A stretch of DNA of 64,000 nucleotides from Nocardia africana NBRC 100379. GTDB taxonomy: Bacteria; Actinomycetota; Actinomycetes; Mycobacteriales; Mycobacteriaceae. The position numbers and the translations under genes are program-made. The notes beneath the pieces are model-generated. The model saw nothing but the letters and a program-made list of their open reading frames with translations. It had not been told where the DNA came from and did not search any database. The first letter of the stretch is position 1. Every line of letters starts with the position of its first letter. This document shows, one piece after another, positions 18,727 through 29,393 of this stretch. The stretch spans positions 62,001 to 126,000 of the forward strand of contig NZ_BDAV01000003.1 of the NCBI RefSeq assembly GCF_001612635.1, written 5' to 3'.

Positions 18727-19041
18727 ATGGCTGTTGTGAAGATCAATGCGATCGAGGTTCCCGAGGGAGCCGGACCCGAACTCGAGAAGCGCTTCGCGCA
18801 TCGTGCGCACGCGGTGGAGAATTCCCCGGGCTTCCTGGGCTTCCAGTTGCTGCGTCCGGTCGCCGGAGACAACCGATATTTCGTTGTGACGCAGTGGGAT
18901 TCCGAAGAGTCCTTCGCCACGTGGCGGGACGGACCGGCCAAGGAGGCGCATGCCGGACAGGCCCGGCAGCCGGTCGCCACGGGCGCCTCGCTGCTGGAAT
19001 TCGAGGTCGTCCTCGACGTCGCGGGGAAATCCGCCGAGTAG
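18727..19041 (+). CDS. mhuD: Haem-degrading monooxygenase MhuD
   Basis: Cleaves haem to release iron; mycobacterial MhuD makes mycobilins without CO release. The 104-residue antibiotic-biosynthesis-monooxygenase fold is nearly collinear with Rv3592, including the block EKRFAHRAHAVENSPGFLGF. The functional residues Asn7, Trp66 and His75 (the haem ligand) are present at the same numbers. The start is at ATG 18727, with a -10 hexamer six nt upstream, so the mRNA is probably leaderless. A strong terminator hairpin follows. It is divergent from the hydrolase gene, as in M. tuberculosis. Confidence 0.95.
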   Translation: MAVVKINAIEVPEGAGPELEKRFAHRAHAVENSPGFLGFQLLRPVAGDNRYFVVTQWDSEESFATWRDGPAKEAHAGQARQPVATGASLLEFEVVLDVAGKSAE

Positions 19042-19050
19042 TTTTCCCCG

Positions 19051-19079
19051 CACCCGGTGGTCGAAGCGGCCACCGGGTG
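19051..19079 (+). terminator. Terminator hairpin after mhuD
   Basis: A perfect 10-bp stem (19051-19060 with 19070-19079) with a 9-nt loop lies 9 nt after the mhuD stop, in the gap before the convergent osmC-type gene, and may serve both. Confidence 0.65.
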
Positions 19080-19105
19080 GGGCGACTACTTCGGCCCGCG
19101 CCGGC

Positions 19106-19549
19106 TCAGCTTTCGAGCGCGGCGTCGAGCTCGATCGTCTCGACGCCGGCCAGGGCCTTGCTGACCGGGCAACCGGCCTTGGCGGTCTGGGCGGCCTGCT
19201 CGAAGCCGCCGGCGTCGATACCCGAGACCCGGCCGCGCACGGTCAGCTTGATCTTCGAGATGCGGAAGCCGCCCGCGGGATCCGGGCCGAGTGTCACATC
19301 GGCGTTCACGTCCAGGCTTTCGATGGTGCCGCCGGCGGCGCCGATCTGACCGGACAGCGCCATCGCGTAGCAGGACGAATGCGCGGCCGCGATCAGTTCC
19401 TCGGGGCTGGTGGCGCCCTCGGCGGTATCGGCGGTCCGCTTCGGGAACGAGACATCGAATTTGCCGACACCGGAACTGGCCAGGTCGACCTGTCCGGAAC
19501 CGTCCTGCAAGCCACCGGTCCATGCGGTACGCGCACTGCGTGTAGGCAT
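19106..19549 (-). CDS. OsmC family peroxiredoxin
   Basis: A 147-residue thiol peroxidase that should reduce organic hydroperoxides. The two redox cysteines of the OsmC/Ohr superfamily are seen in AAHSSCYAMAL and TAKAGCPVSKAL, with a conserved Arg/Glu pair nearby. The N-terminal TRSARTAWTGGLQDGSGQV and the KFDVSF region favour OsmC over Ohr. ATG 19549 has AAAGGA upstream and a near-consensus TACAAT promoter element 24 nt away. It is convergent with mhuD. Peroxide or membrane stress is a plausible inducer, but no operator is identified. Confidence 0.92.
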   Translation of the reverse strand: MPTRSARTAWTGGLQDGSGQVDLASSGVGKFDVSFPKRTADTAEGATSPEELIAAAHSSCYAMALSGQIGAAGGTIESLDVNADVTLGPDPAGGFRISKIKLTVRGRVSGIDAGGFEQAAQTAKAGCPVSKALAGVETIELDAALES

Positions 19550-19572
19550 CGCTGTCCTTTCGTCGAGTGAGT

Positions 19573-19578
19573 ATTGTA
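19573..19578 (-). promoter_or_regulatory. -10 element (TACAAT) of the osmC-type gene
   Basis: On the minus strand TACAAT lies 24 nt before the ATG at 19549, with AAAGGA between them at ribosome-binding distance. The -35 is not recognisable. Confidence 0.4.
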
Positions 19579-19668
19579 TGAGCCGTCGCGATCGAACCTA
19601 CTCGCCGCGCGTGCTCGACTCACCGCTGTCCGGCCGGACAGGATTCCGGCGCGATACCTCAGGGGTGC

Positions 19669-20517
19669 TCACGCCATATCGCGGCGCACCATCAGTGCCA
19701 CTGTGCCGCAGGCGAATACCGCGATGTACACCGCGAGCACGACGAACGACGCCGGCCGGGACAGGATGTCCAGGACGCCCGGTGTCGCCGCGCCGCCCAC
19801 ACTGCGCATGGCGCCGGCCGCCGAACCCGCCGCGGTACCCGGCAGATGGTCGGTGAGCGCCCGGATCGGCGAGAAGATCGAGGCGACGCCGCGCAGCAGA
19901 TTCTCCACGACGAGCACCCACACCAGCCCCAGGCCCACCGCCAGTGCCGGACCACGCGCGATCGCCGCGATCAGCGCGCCGGCCAGCGTCCACATACCGA
20001 GGATCACCACGCCGGTCGCGAGACCGAGCAGGGTGTGCGCGGCCGTCGGCAGTGTCAGCGCCTGATGCTCGGCCGCCCCGATCATCGCGGCCACACCGGT
20101 ATCGACCACGAACGCCGCACCGACCAAGCCCACCACCACGCTCGCCAGGGACAGTACGGTGCCTCCGACCACCGCACCGCGCGAAGGCCCCTGTGTGAAC
20201 ACGGTTTTCCAACTGCCCCAGCCGTATCCGCTGCCCACCACCAGCGCACCGAGTACCAGCATCAGCGCACCGCCGAACATCGCCATGCCCTGGGTGAAGA
20301 CCTCCGGCACGGCCGCGGGCAGCATCAGCTGCAACAGCACCTCGCGCGGTTGCCCGTTCGACATCCGGGAACTGCTGCCCGAGGTGTAGGCCAGATAGTT
20401 GAACAGATAGGCGAAGACGAGATTCAGCGCGATCCAGGTGCCGAGCACGATCCAGAACGCGGGCCACTTCCGCAGCCGCGCGAATTCGGCTCGGGTGCAG
20501 GCCAGTACGTCGTTCAT
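19669..20517 (-). CDS. ABC-2 type transporter permease
   Basis: A 282-residue protein with about six hydrophobic segments: a cytoplasmic start followed by WPAFWIVLGTWIALNLVFAY, a long extracytoplasmic loop, then paired segments such as GGTVLSLASVVVGLVGAAFV and TGVVILGMWTLAGALIAAIA. This is the ABC-2 family of drug, lipid or polysaccharide exporters. It overlaps the ATPase gene by ATGA and so should form one exporter with it. The divergent histidine kinase and response regulator probably control this pair. The substrate cannot be predicted. Confidence 0.88.
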   Translation of the reverse strand: MNDVLACTRAEFARLRKWPAFWIVLGTWIALNLVFAYLFNYLAYTSGSSSRMSNGQPREVLLQLMLPAAVPEVFTQGMAMFGGALMLVLGALVVGSGYGWGSWKTVFTQGPSRGAVVGGTVLSLASVVVGLVGAAFVVDTGVAAMIGAAEHQALTLPTAAHTLLGLATGVVILGMWTLAGALIAAIARGPALAVGLGLVWVLVVENLLRGVASIFSPIRALTDHLPGTAAGSAAGAMRSVGGAATPGVLDILSRPASFVVLAVYIAVFACGTVALMVRRDMA

Positions 20518-21500
20518 GGGCGCTCCTGTTCGGTCATCTCGAAAAACACTTCCTCCAGCGACTTCTCGTCGGTTCGCAGTTCCTGCAGATCCGCGCCGGA
20601 TGCGATCACCGCGCGCGCCACCTCGGGCGCCATTGCCCTACCGGCATCGACTCTGATGCCGGTGGCGGTCAGCAACGCACGGTGGTCACCCACCACCCGG
20701 CGCACCGCCGGATAGGCCGTCTCCATCGGCTCGGCGCGCACCAGAAGTGTTGCCGCGCCGCGCAATTGACTCACGGTTGATTCGGTGAGCAGCTTGCCGC
20801 CGGAGATGACGCCGACCCGATCGCAGATTTCCTGCACCTCGCCGAGCAGATGCGACGAGAGCACGACGGTGTGCCCGTCGGCGGCCAGGCCGGTCACCAG
20901 TTCTCGCATCTCGGCCATTCCGGCGGGGTCAAGACCGTTGGTCGGCTCGTCGAGGATGAGCAGATCCGGGCTACCGAGCAGGGCCGCGCCCACGCCGAGG
21001 CGCTGCTTCATGCCGAGCGAGTAGGTGCGGAACCGGTCGCCGGCCCGGTCGGCGAGTCCGACCCGCGCCAGGATCTCGTCCACCTCGGCGAATCGGTCGC
21101 GGGAACCGGCGGGGCGCTCGGCCCGGTGGTAGCGGGCCAGCACGCGCAGGTTGTCGCGGCCGGACAGGTACGGATAGAAGCCGGGCCCTTCGATCAGAAC
21201 GCCGATGCGCCGCAACGACTCCGGTTCTCCCGGAGCCAGGCCCAGCACCGTCGCGGCGCCGGAGGTCGGTGCGATCAGCCCGACGAGCATCCGCAGTGTC
21301 GTGGTCTTACCGGCGCCGTTGGGACCGAGAAATCCGTAGATCTCGCCGCGCCGCACGGTCATGGAGACGGCGTCGACAGCCGTATGGTCGCCGTACTTCT
21401 TGGTGAGGGCCTCGGTGACCACGACCTCGGCGGCGCTCGGCCGGGTCTGCGTGACCGTGCCGGGGAGCTCGCCGCCCGGATCGTCATTCGATCTGTTCAT
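20514..21500 (-). CDS. ABC transporter ATP-binding protein (ABC-2 exporter partner)
   Basis: A 328-residue ATPase of the drug-exporter (DrrA/CcmA-like) type. Walker A is FLGPNGAGKTT, the signature region is TYSLGMKQRLG, Walker B is LLILDEPTNGLDP, and LSSHLLGEVQEICDRV carries the switch histidine. About 27 residues precede the nucleotide-binding domain. ATG 21500 is preferred; upstream in-frame sequence to 22361 runs antisense through the histidine kinase gene and is not coding. It is coupled to the permease by a 4-nt overlap and is divergent from the two-component genes, 126 nt apart. Confidence 0.92.
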   Translation of the reverse strand: MNRSNDDPGGELPGTVTQTRPSAAEVVVTEALTKKYGDHTAVDAVSMTVRRGEIYGFLGPNGAGKTTTLRMLVGLIAPTSGAATVLGLAPGEPESLRRIGVLIEGPGFYPYLSGRDNLRVLARYHRAERPAGSRDRFAEVDEILARVGLADRAGDRFRTYSLGMKQRLGVGAALLGSPDLLILDEPTNGLDPAGMAEMRELVTGLAADGHTVVLSSHLLGEVQEICDRVGVISGGKLLTESTVSQLRGAATLLVRAEPMETAYPAVRRVVGDHRALLTATGIRVDAGRAMAPEVARAVIASGADLQELRTDEKSLEEVFFEMTEQERP

Positions 21501-21613
21501 ATCTCGACCATCCGCTTCGACCTGCGCCGACACATCCGTCACGGTGCCCTGCCCGGTGTACGTATCTGGACGTAATTCGCGGCGCGGAGGCTCGCTCTGC
21601 CGCGCGGCGGGGT

Positions 21614-21619
21614 TACCGT
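21614..21619 (+). promoter_or_regulatory. -10 element (TACCGT) for the leaderless histidine kinase gene
   Basis: TACCGT ends 7 nt before the GTG at 21627. No Shine-Dalgarno is present, so the transcript is probably leaderless. Confidence 0.45.
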
Positions 21620-21626
21620 TCGAACT

Positions 21627-22862
21627 GTGCAGTCGAGTAGGCGGCCCGGCGCCCGGGATGTGATGCTGTGCGTCGTCGTGGCCGCGGTCCAGCTGGGCGG
21701 CGGCCAGGCGGCGAATGCGCATCAGTCCGGCGTGCGTCCACTGGATGCGCTGGGATACACGCTGCTGCTGGCCGGCCCGCTGCTGTTGACGCTGCGCGCG
21801 TCGTATCCCCGGGCGGTCTTCGTGGGCGTGCTCGCGGTCACCGTCGCCTATCTGCTGGTCGGCTACGGTTACGGACCGGTCTTCGTGTCGCTGGTCATCG
21901 CCTTCCTGACCGCGGCCTCGCGCGGCTCCCGCTGGTACACCTATCCGCTGGTGCCGCTGGGATATGTGCTGATGGTGTGGCCGGTGCCCGCGCTGCGCGG
22001 CCACGGGCCCGGGGGCTGGCCGGTCGTCGGCATTCTGGCCTGGCTGGTGGTGCTGATCGCGATCGCCGAGGGCATCCGGCAGCGGCGTTCGGCGCTGATC
22101 GCGCGGCGTCAGCGTGCCGAGGCGGCCCGGCGCAATCGGGAGGCAGAACGTGCCCGTGAGCTGGCCGAGCGCGAACAGCGCGCGGCTCAGGAGCGGCTGG
22201 CCATCGCGCGCGAACTGCACGATGTGCTCGCCCACAGCCTGTCGCTGATCAATGTGCAGTCGTCGGTGGCGCTGGAACTGCTCGATCGCAAACCCGAACA
22301 GGCCGCGACCGCGCTGGCGGCGATCAAAGCGGTCAGCCGCGATGCGCTCGGCGAGGTGCACAGCCTGCTGCGCTCGATTCGCGCCGGCGCGGAAACCGTT
22401 GCGCCGCCGACCGGTCCGGCGGTGGGCATCGGCGATCTGGAATCATTGCTGGCTCCGACCCGCGCCGCCGGGACGGTGGTGCACACCCGGATTTCGGGGA
22501 CACCGCGCCGGCTGCCGGTGGTGGTCGACGTGGCCGCCGCCCGCATCGTGCAGGAATCGCTGACCAACGTGCTGCGACATGCGCCCGGCGCGGAAACCAC
22601 CGTGGTTGTGGATTATTCACCGACCGAGCTGTGCATCACTGTGGACAACGCGCGACCCCCGAATTCTCCACAATCGTCCACAACCGCTGGCGGGCACGGC
22701 ATTCCGGGCATGATCGAACGGGCCCGGGCACTGGGTGGTGCGGCGTCCGCGACACCGCGCACCGACGGCGGGTTCCGAGTGCACGCTCGACTGCCGATCC
22801 CGGCGAACGTCACCGGTGAGCCCGGAACACCTGTCCCTCCGGTCGAACCGGAACCGACATGA
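21627..22862 (+). CDS. NarL-family sensor histidine kinase
   Basis: A 411-residue kinase with four or five N-terminal membrane segments (about 10-145), a coiled region rich in Arg, Glu and Ala (about 150-190), a HisKA_3 domain with the phospho-acceptor histidine in ARELHDVLAHSLSLI, and an HATPase domain with the N-box QESLTNVLRHAPG and G-box GGHGIPGMIERA. The stimulus is unknown; with no large outer loop, it may sense within the membrane. The response regulator gene starts 34 nt downstream and the divergent ABC-2 exporter is the likely target, an arrangement often seen for antibiotic-peptide or lipid stress. Confidence 0.93.
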   Translation: MQSSRRPGARDVMLCVVVAAVQLGGGQAANAHQSGVRPLDALGYTLLLAGPLLLTLRASYPRAVFVGVLAVTVAYLLVGYGYGPVFVSLVIAFLTAASRGSRWYTYPLVPLGYVLMVWPVPALRGHGPGGWPVVGILAWLVVLIAIAEGIRQRRSALIARRQRAEAARRNREAERARELAEREQRAAQERLAIARELHDVLAHSLSLINVQSSVALELLDRKPEQAATALAAIKAVSRDALGEVHSLLRSIRAGAETVAPPTGPAVGIGDLESLLAPTRAAGTVVHTRISGTPRRLPVVVDVAAARIVQESLTNVLRHAPGAETTVVVDYSPTELCITVDNARPPNSPQSSTTAGGHGIPGMIERARALGGAASATPRTDGGFRVHARLPIPANVTGEPGTPVPPVEPEPT

Positions 22863-22896
22863 CCGGCCCCGAATATGCTGATGCGCAGGAGGTTTC

Positions 22897-23562
22897 GTGA
22901 ACGATATTCGCGTGCTGGTCGCCGACGACCAAGCGTTGGTCCGTGCCGGATTCGCCGCGCTGCTGGATGCCCAGGACGGCATCACGGTCGTCGGTGAGGC
23001 CGAGAACGGCGACCAGGCAGTGCGAATGACCCGGGAGCTGCATCCGGACGTCGTGCTGATGGATATCCGCATGCCGGTCCTCGACGGCCTGGCCGCCACC
23101 CGCGAGATCGCCGCCGATCCCGGCCTCGCCGGGGTGAGGGTCGTGGTGCTGACCACCTTCGAACTCGACGAATACGTCTTCGAGGCAATGCGCTCGGGCG
23201 CCACCGGATTTCTGGTCAAACACACCGAACCCGCGGATCTGGTGAAGGCGGTGCGCGTGGTGGCCGCCGGGGACGCCCTGCTCTCGCCCAGCGTCACCCG
23301 ACGCCTGGTCGCCGAATTCGCCACCCACGCCAAACCCGCGCCCGCCGCGGCACTGTCGGAGCTCACCGACCGCGAGCGCGAGGTGATGGCGCTGGTCGCG
23401 GAGGGGCTCACCAACGCCGAAATCGGCCGGCGCCTCTTCATGAGCCCCGCCACCGCCCGCACGCACGTGAGTCGAATCCTGGTGAAACTCGACGCCCGTG
23501 ATCGGACGCAACTCGTCGTCCTGGCCTACGAATCCGGCCTGGTCCGCCCCGGCTGGCAGTGA
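22897..23562 (+). CDS. NarL/LuxR-family response regulator
   Basis: A 221-residue DNA-binding regulator paired with the kinase upstream. The receiver domain (1-120) has the acidic pocket VLVADDQ, the phosphorylation site VLMDIRMP, the threonine in VVLTTF and the lysine in FLVKHT. A LuxR helix-turn-helix (about 153-215) is seen as LTDREREVMALVAEGLTNAEIG. GTG 22897 has a perfect AGGAGG upstream. The likely target is the divergent exporter promoter between 21501 and 21626; no operator could be picked out there. Confidence 0.95.
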   Translation: MNDIRVLVADDQALVRAGFAALLDAQDGITVVGEAENGDQAVRMTRELHPDVVLMDIRMPVLDGLAATREIAADPGLAGVRVVVLTTFELDEYVFEAMRSGATGFLVKHTEPADLVKAVRVVAAGDALLSPSVTRRLVAEFATHAKPAPAAALSELTDREREVMALVAEGLTNAEIGRRLFMSPATARTHVSRILVKLDARDRTQLVVLAYESGLVRPGWQ

Positions 23563-23583
23563 TCCGGCCGCGGTGACTCGGGG

Positions 23584-24492
23584 TCAGCGACCGAATTCCG
23601 CGGCCACCGGAATCACCTCGCGCCCGAGGACCTCGAGCGGCGTCAGTTCGTCGACGCCGGCCACCCGTCCGATCACCAGGTCGATCCCGATATCGGCCAT
23701 CCGCTTCAGCTGCTCCAGCACCTGGCCGACCCCGCCCCCGCTCGGCCCGAGGTCGAAGGCGAAGACACAGCTCTTGCGGATCTCGCGCGGATCGCGGCCG
23801 ATCTGCGCGCACAGCCGGTCCAGCAGTTCGATCTTGCTCACCAGTTGCGGCCCCGGCCGCAGACTCGCCACATCCGCGTACCGCGCCACCAGCGGCAATG
23901 TGCGCCGCTCACCGTCGCCGCCGATCAGCACCGGCGGATGCGAGCGATGCCCGCCCGAGCGCGGATTCCGCACCACCTGCGGAGCATTCAGCGGGCGCTC
24001 GACGTGAAAGTGCTTGCCGGAGACGGGTTCCGCGCCGCCTCGCTCGCCGGTCCACATGGCCCGGCAGATCCGCAGCGTCTCCTCCAGCATGTCGTAGCGG
24101 TCGCGCAGCGGCGGGAAGGGCAGGCCGTAGCCCTCCACATCGCCGGTGGAGGTACCCGTCCCGATCCCCAGCCAGGCCCGGCCGCCGGACAGCACATCCA
24201 GGGTGGTGACCAGCTTCCCGAGCATCGCCGGATGCCGATAGTGCACCCCCGACACCACCGCGGTCAGCTCCACTCGTGAGGTGTGCGCCGCGATGAACGA
24301 CAGCGTCGAATACGCCTCCAGCACATTCTGTTCCACCTGCCCCAGCCACGGGCTCTGCCAAAGATGATCACCCACCGCGACGACCGAGAATCCGCTCTCC
24401 TCGGCCGTGCGGACCACCTCGGCCAGGCGCGATCCGATGCGTTCCGAGGGAGTGTCCAGCGCGACGTTCGTCAGATGCAATCCGATATCCAT
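23584..24492 (-). CDS. LLM-class (F420-dependent) flavin oxidoreductase
   Basis: A 302-residue luciferase-like TIM-barrel oxidoreductase. Family landmarks are VVAVGDHLWQSPWLG, LTAVVSGVHYRHPAML, LSGGRAWLGIGTGT and PPVLIGGDGERRTLPLVARYAD. Actinobacterial proteins of this type mostly use coenzyme F420 rather than FMN, so F420 dependence is likely but inferred. The substrate is unknown. ATG 24492 starts directly at the first strand (MDIGLHLTN); the open frame to 24723 is not conserved in appearance. It is convergent with the response regulator and lies downstream of a dioxygenase gene on the same strand. Confidence 0.88.
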   Translation of the reverse strand: MDIGLHLTNVALDTPSERIGSRLAEVVRTAEESGFSVVAVGDHLWQSPWLGQVEQNVLEAYSTLSFIAAHTSRVELTAVVSGVHYRHPAMLGKLVTTLDVLSGGRAWLGIGTGTSTGDVEGYGLPFPPLRDRYDMLEETLRICRAMWTGERGGAEPVSGKHFHVERPLNAPQVVRNPRSGGHRSHPPVLIGGDGERRTLPLVARYADVASLRPGPQLVSKIELLDRLCAQIGRDPREIRKSCVFAFDLGPSGGGVGQVLEQLKRMADIGIDLVIGRVAGVDELTPLEVLGREVIPVAAEFGR

Positions 24493-24568
24493 GACTCTCA
24501 GCCTCTGCCTCCCGGCAGCGCGAATCATCCGTCCGGAGAACACATCCCGGGTACGTCCCCGCGCGTAC

Positions 24569-25354
24569 TCAGCGGGTGACGCCGAGCTCGAGACCCCGGC
24601 GGATCGCCTGCTCCACCGGTGAACAGGCGCCGTCGGGCCGGTCCAGCAGGCACGGTTCGCGCAGGAGCAGTGGCGGCTGGGCCATGAATTTCGGATTCCG
24701 GCCTCGATGCGCCTGGGCGGCATGCACCAGGAATGGATGGCACAGATACACGTCTCCGGCCCGTCCGGTCGCCGCCACCTCGGGAAGATCCGCGGTCGCG
24801 GCGAAAGCGTCCACCAGATCGATCATCGCGGCTCCGGCCTCGCCGTACGGTTCGAGTACCTTCGCCATGCGCAGATGTGAGCCGACCCGAATCCTGGTCG
24901 GCGCCTCATCGGGTCCGACGTCGGAGAACAGGTACAGCATCAGCAGTCCCCGGCCCTTCGACCGCACATTGATCCGCCACCGCAGATAGTCCTCCGGATC
25001 CTCGCCCGGGAAACTCGCATCGATATGCCATCCGTCGTCACCGGGCGGCTGCTCGCCGGGAAAACGGATCGGAAAGGTGCCCAGGCCCTGCTGCGGTATC
25101 CACCGACCGGCACCGACGAGCTGATCGCACGCGTCGGCCAGCAGTGGACTCTGCGCGGCCCGGGCGAACGGCGGGTCCCCGAAGCCGGGTAGCCGGATCA
25201 CCGGGCGCGTCCACGTCCCGGAATCCTCCGGATCGCATCCGGTCGCCCGCCAGAGGATCTCCCGCGCCTCGGCCGCGGTGGCCGCGGAGAACGCACCCTC
25301 CACTCGGACGAAACCCTCGGCGACGAAGCTTTCCACCTCGGCATCGGTCAGCAC
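24569..25354 (-). CDS. Phytanoyl-CoA dioxygenase family protein
   Basis: A 261-residue Fe(II)/2-oxoglutarate-type oxygenase. The iron-binding HxD is seen in DDGWHIDASF and the distal histidine in YLCHPFLVHAAQAHRG, with the following arginine placed to bind 2-oxoglutarate. The N terminus LTDAEVESFVAEGFVRVEGAF is the usual first helix and strand. GTG 25354 is chosen for the purine-rich GGAAAGAGG just upstream; an ATG at 25396 is possible. The substrate is not predictable; relatives hydroxylate acyl-CoAs or small metabolites. The gene lies after the clpC terminator, so it should have its own promoter. Confidence 0.85.
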   Translation of the reverse strand: MLTDAEVESFVAEGFVRVEGAFSAATAAEAREILWRATGCDPEDSGTWTRPVIRLPGFGDPPFARAAQSPLLADACDQLVGAGRWIPQQGLGTFPIRFPGEQPPGDDGWHIDASFPGEDPEDYLRWRINVRSKGRGLLMLYLFSDVGPDEAPTRIRVGSHLRMAKVLEPYGEAGAAMIDLVDAFAATADLPEVAATGRAGDVYLCHPFLVHAAQAHRGRNPKFMAQPPLLLREPCLLDRPDGACSPVEQAIRRGLELGVTR

Positions 25355-25435
25355 ACAGCCCTCTTTCCGCTCGCGAACATCGCCAGAATGGAACATTCGC
25401 CCGCGCGGTCGCCACTCATTTTGTGCGCATACGAC

Positions 25436-25472
25436 GATGCCGGTCACCCCGCGGTGCGGGATGACCGGCATC
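25436..25472 (-). terminator. Terminator hairpin after clpC
   Basis: A perfect 11-bp stem (25436-25446 with 25462-25472), with further GC pairing in the loop, lies 20 nt past the clpC stop. There is no U-tract. Confidence 0.7.
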
Positions 25473-25492
25473 TACCGATCTGTGCGGGCTAC

Positions 25493-28042
<2,550 letters not shown>

Positions 28043-28147
28043 CGCTCCCTCACTTCCTGCTCCGCTATCCACGGCATCCGGCGCTGCTGTTGTGCTTCGT
28101 GCTTCACACCTGTGGCGCCAGCCTGCCATGAAGCCCTGGGGTTGCAT

Positions 28148-28175
28148 CCCCCGCCTCTACTGTAGTTGGCGGGGG
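28148..28175. promoter_or_regulatory. Inverted repeat around a candidate clpC -10
   Basis: A perfect 8-bp inverted repeat (28148-28155 with 28168-28175) encloses 12 bp that contain TACAGT on the minus strand, a plausible -10, about 115 nt before the clpC start. It could be an operator or an mRNA hairpin. No ClgR-type box was clearly recognised. Confidence 0.4.
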
Positions 28176-28314
28176 TCACGGCCGTCGTCCGTCCACCCTA
28201 TTGCGAACGGGCGACAACGCGAGTCATACCGTTCTAACGCGGCTCCAACCCGGAACGTTTCCCCAGCAACTACGCCCACAGCTGAATTTTGGGCCCCGGC
28301 TCGCGACGACGGAA

Positions 28315-29280
28315 CTATCCGGTGATCGGCGGGATGAAGTGGCAGGGCACGGGGTGCGGATCGTCCGGATCCAGGGCGTTGAGCGCCAATGCCGCCGCCC
28401 GGTCGCTGCCCGCGATGCCGGCGTGCTCCGAGAAGTCCGCCGCGCAGCCGTCCTGGACCACGACGTTCGCCGTGTTCGGACCGGGCACCAGGGCGACGGT
28501 GTAGGGCACCACCAGTTCGTCGTAGCGGGTCTCGATATTGGTGTAGGTGACATCCGGGTCGTAGACGCCGTCGGCGTTCAGCGACCGGATGAAATCCGTA
28601 CTGCCCGTCATCTGCGCGCACGCGGCACAGGGGCTCGCCGCCAGGACGCCGTCGAAGGCCTGCCCCACGCCCAGGCGCCGCGCGATCTCACGAGCCGGAT
28701 CGATCACCGGGCCGAAGGTGCCCAGCCACGGCGCGGCGATCGCCACGAACTTGTCGACCTTCTCCGATCCTCCGAGGCGCTTGACGAAGTAGTTGCCCAC
28801 CAGGTTGCCCTGCGAATGCGCGATCAGATCGACCTTCGCGGCGCGGGTCGCCGCCAGCACCCGGTCCACGAACGCCGCGAGCTGCGCCGAACTGTCCTCG
28901 ATCGGCAACATCCCGCCGACCGCCGAGAGCGGCCACGGCAGGTCGTAGGCACCGTAGGTCAGTGAGTAGACGCAATATCCCTCGTTGGCCAGCAGCGGCG
29001 CGTACACGCCCCAGTTCGTCTGCGCCCCGCCGCCGGTGCCGTGTACCAGCACGACGGGGTCGGGATGCGCTTCGCTCGGCCGGCAGGACCAGTCGTCGGC
29101 CCCGGGCAGGGAGCCACCCGGATTTCGCAGCTCGTACGGAATGCCGGAGAAGAAGTTGTAGTCCACCGGATAGTCGGCGTGGGCGGCCGCGGCGGTGGTC
29201 ACCCACAGAATGCTCGAGATCGCCAGGACGAGCGCGGCTCCGAGACCACGGCGCAGCAGACGCGCGATACGAGACGGCAT
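28315..29280 (-). CDS. Secreted lipase/esterase (alpha/beta hydrolase, lipase class 2-like)
   Basis: A 321-residue exported hydrolase. Residues 1-36 form a signal peptide (Arg-rich start, hydrophobic core, cleavage after AAAAHA). The catalytic serine is in LIAHSQGNLVG, preceded by the oxyanion block VVLVHGTGGGAQTNW; the acid is likely Asp in ETRYDELVVPY and the histidine lies in FSEHAGIAG. Several cysteines (DWSCRPS, GYCVYS, SPCAACAQ, DGCAAD, VPCHF) could form disulfides outside the cell. A perfect KstR-type operator lies 20 nt upstream, so control by sterol-derived acyl-CoA is a real possibility. The substrate is unknown. Confidence 0.88.
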   Translation of the reverse strand: MPSRIARLLRRGLGAALVLAISSILWVTTAAAAHADYPVDYNFFSGIPYELRNPGGSLPGADDWSCRPSEAHPDPVVLVHGTGGGAQTNWGVYAPLLANEGYCVYSLTYGAYDLPWPLSAVGGMLPIEDSSAQLAAFVDRVLAATRAAKVDLIAHSQGNLVGNYFVKRLGGSEKVDKFVAIAAPWLGTFGPVIDPAREIARRLGVGQAFDGVLAASPCAACAQMTGSTDFIRSLNADGVYDPDVTYTNIETRYDELVVPYTVALVPGPNTANVVVQDGCAADFSEHAGIAGSDRAAALALNALDPDDPHPVPCHFIPPITG

Positions 29281-29300
29281 CGGGATCCCCTCCCAAAAAC

Positions 29301-29314
29301 TAGAACGTGTTTCA
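29301..29314. promoter_or_regulatory. KstR-type operator upstream of the secreted lipase
   Basis: TAGAACGTGTTTCA fits the KstR consensus TnnAACnnGTTnnA at every fixed position and lies 20 bp before the lipase start codon. The flanking bases form a larger imperfect palindrome with AACACG-CTAG to the right. Confidence 0.55.
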
Positions 29315-29393
29315 ACACGCTAGCGGGGAAGGGCGCTGTCCGGATCGATACCGGCGAGTAACCGGAATCGTTCGTCACCTCGGGCGGCGGGGA

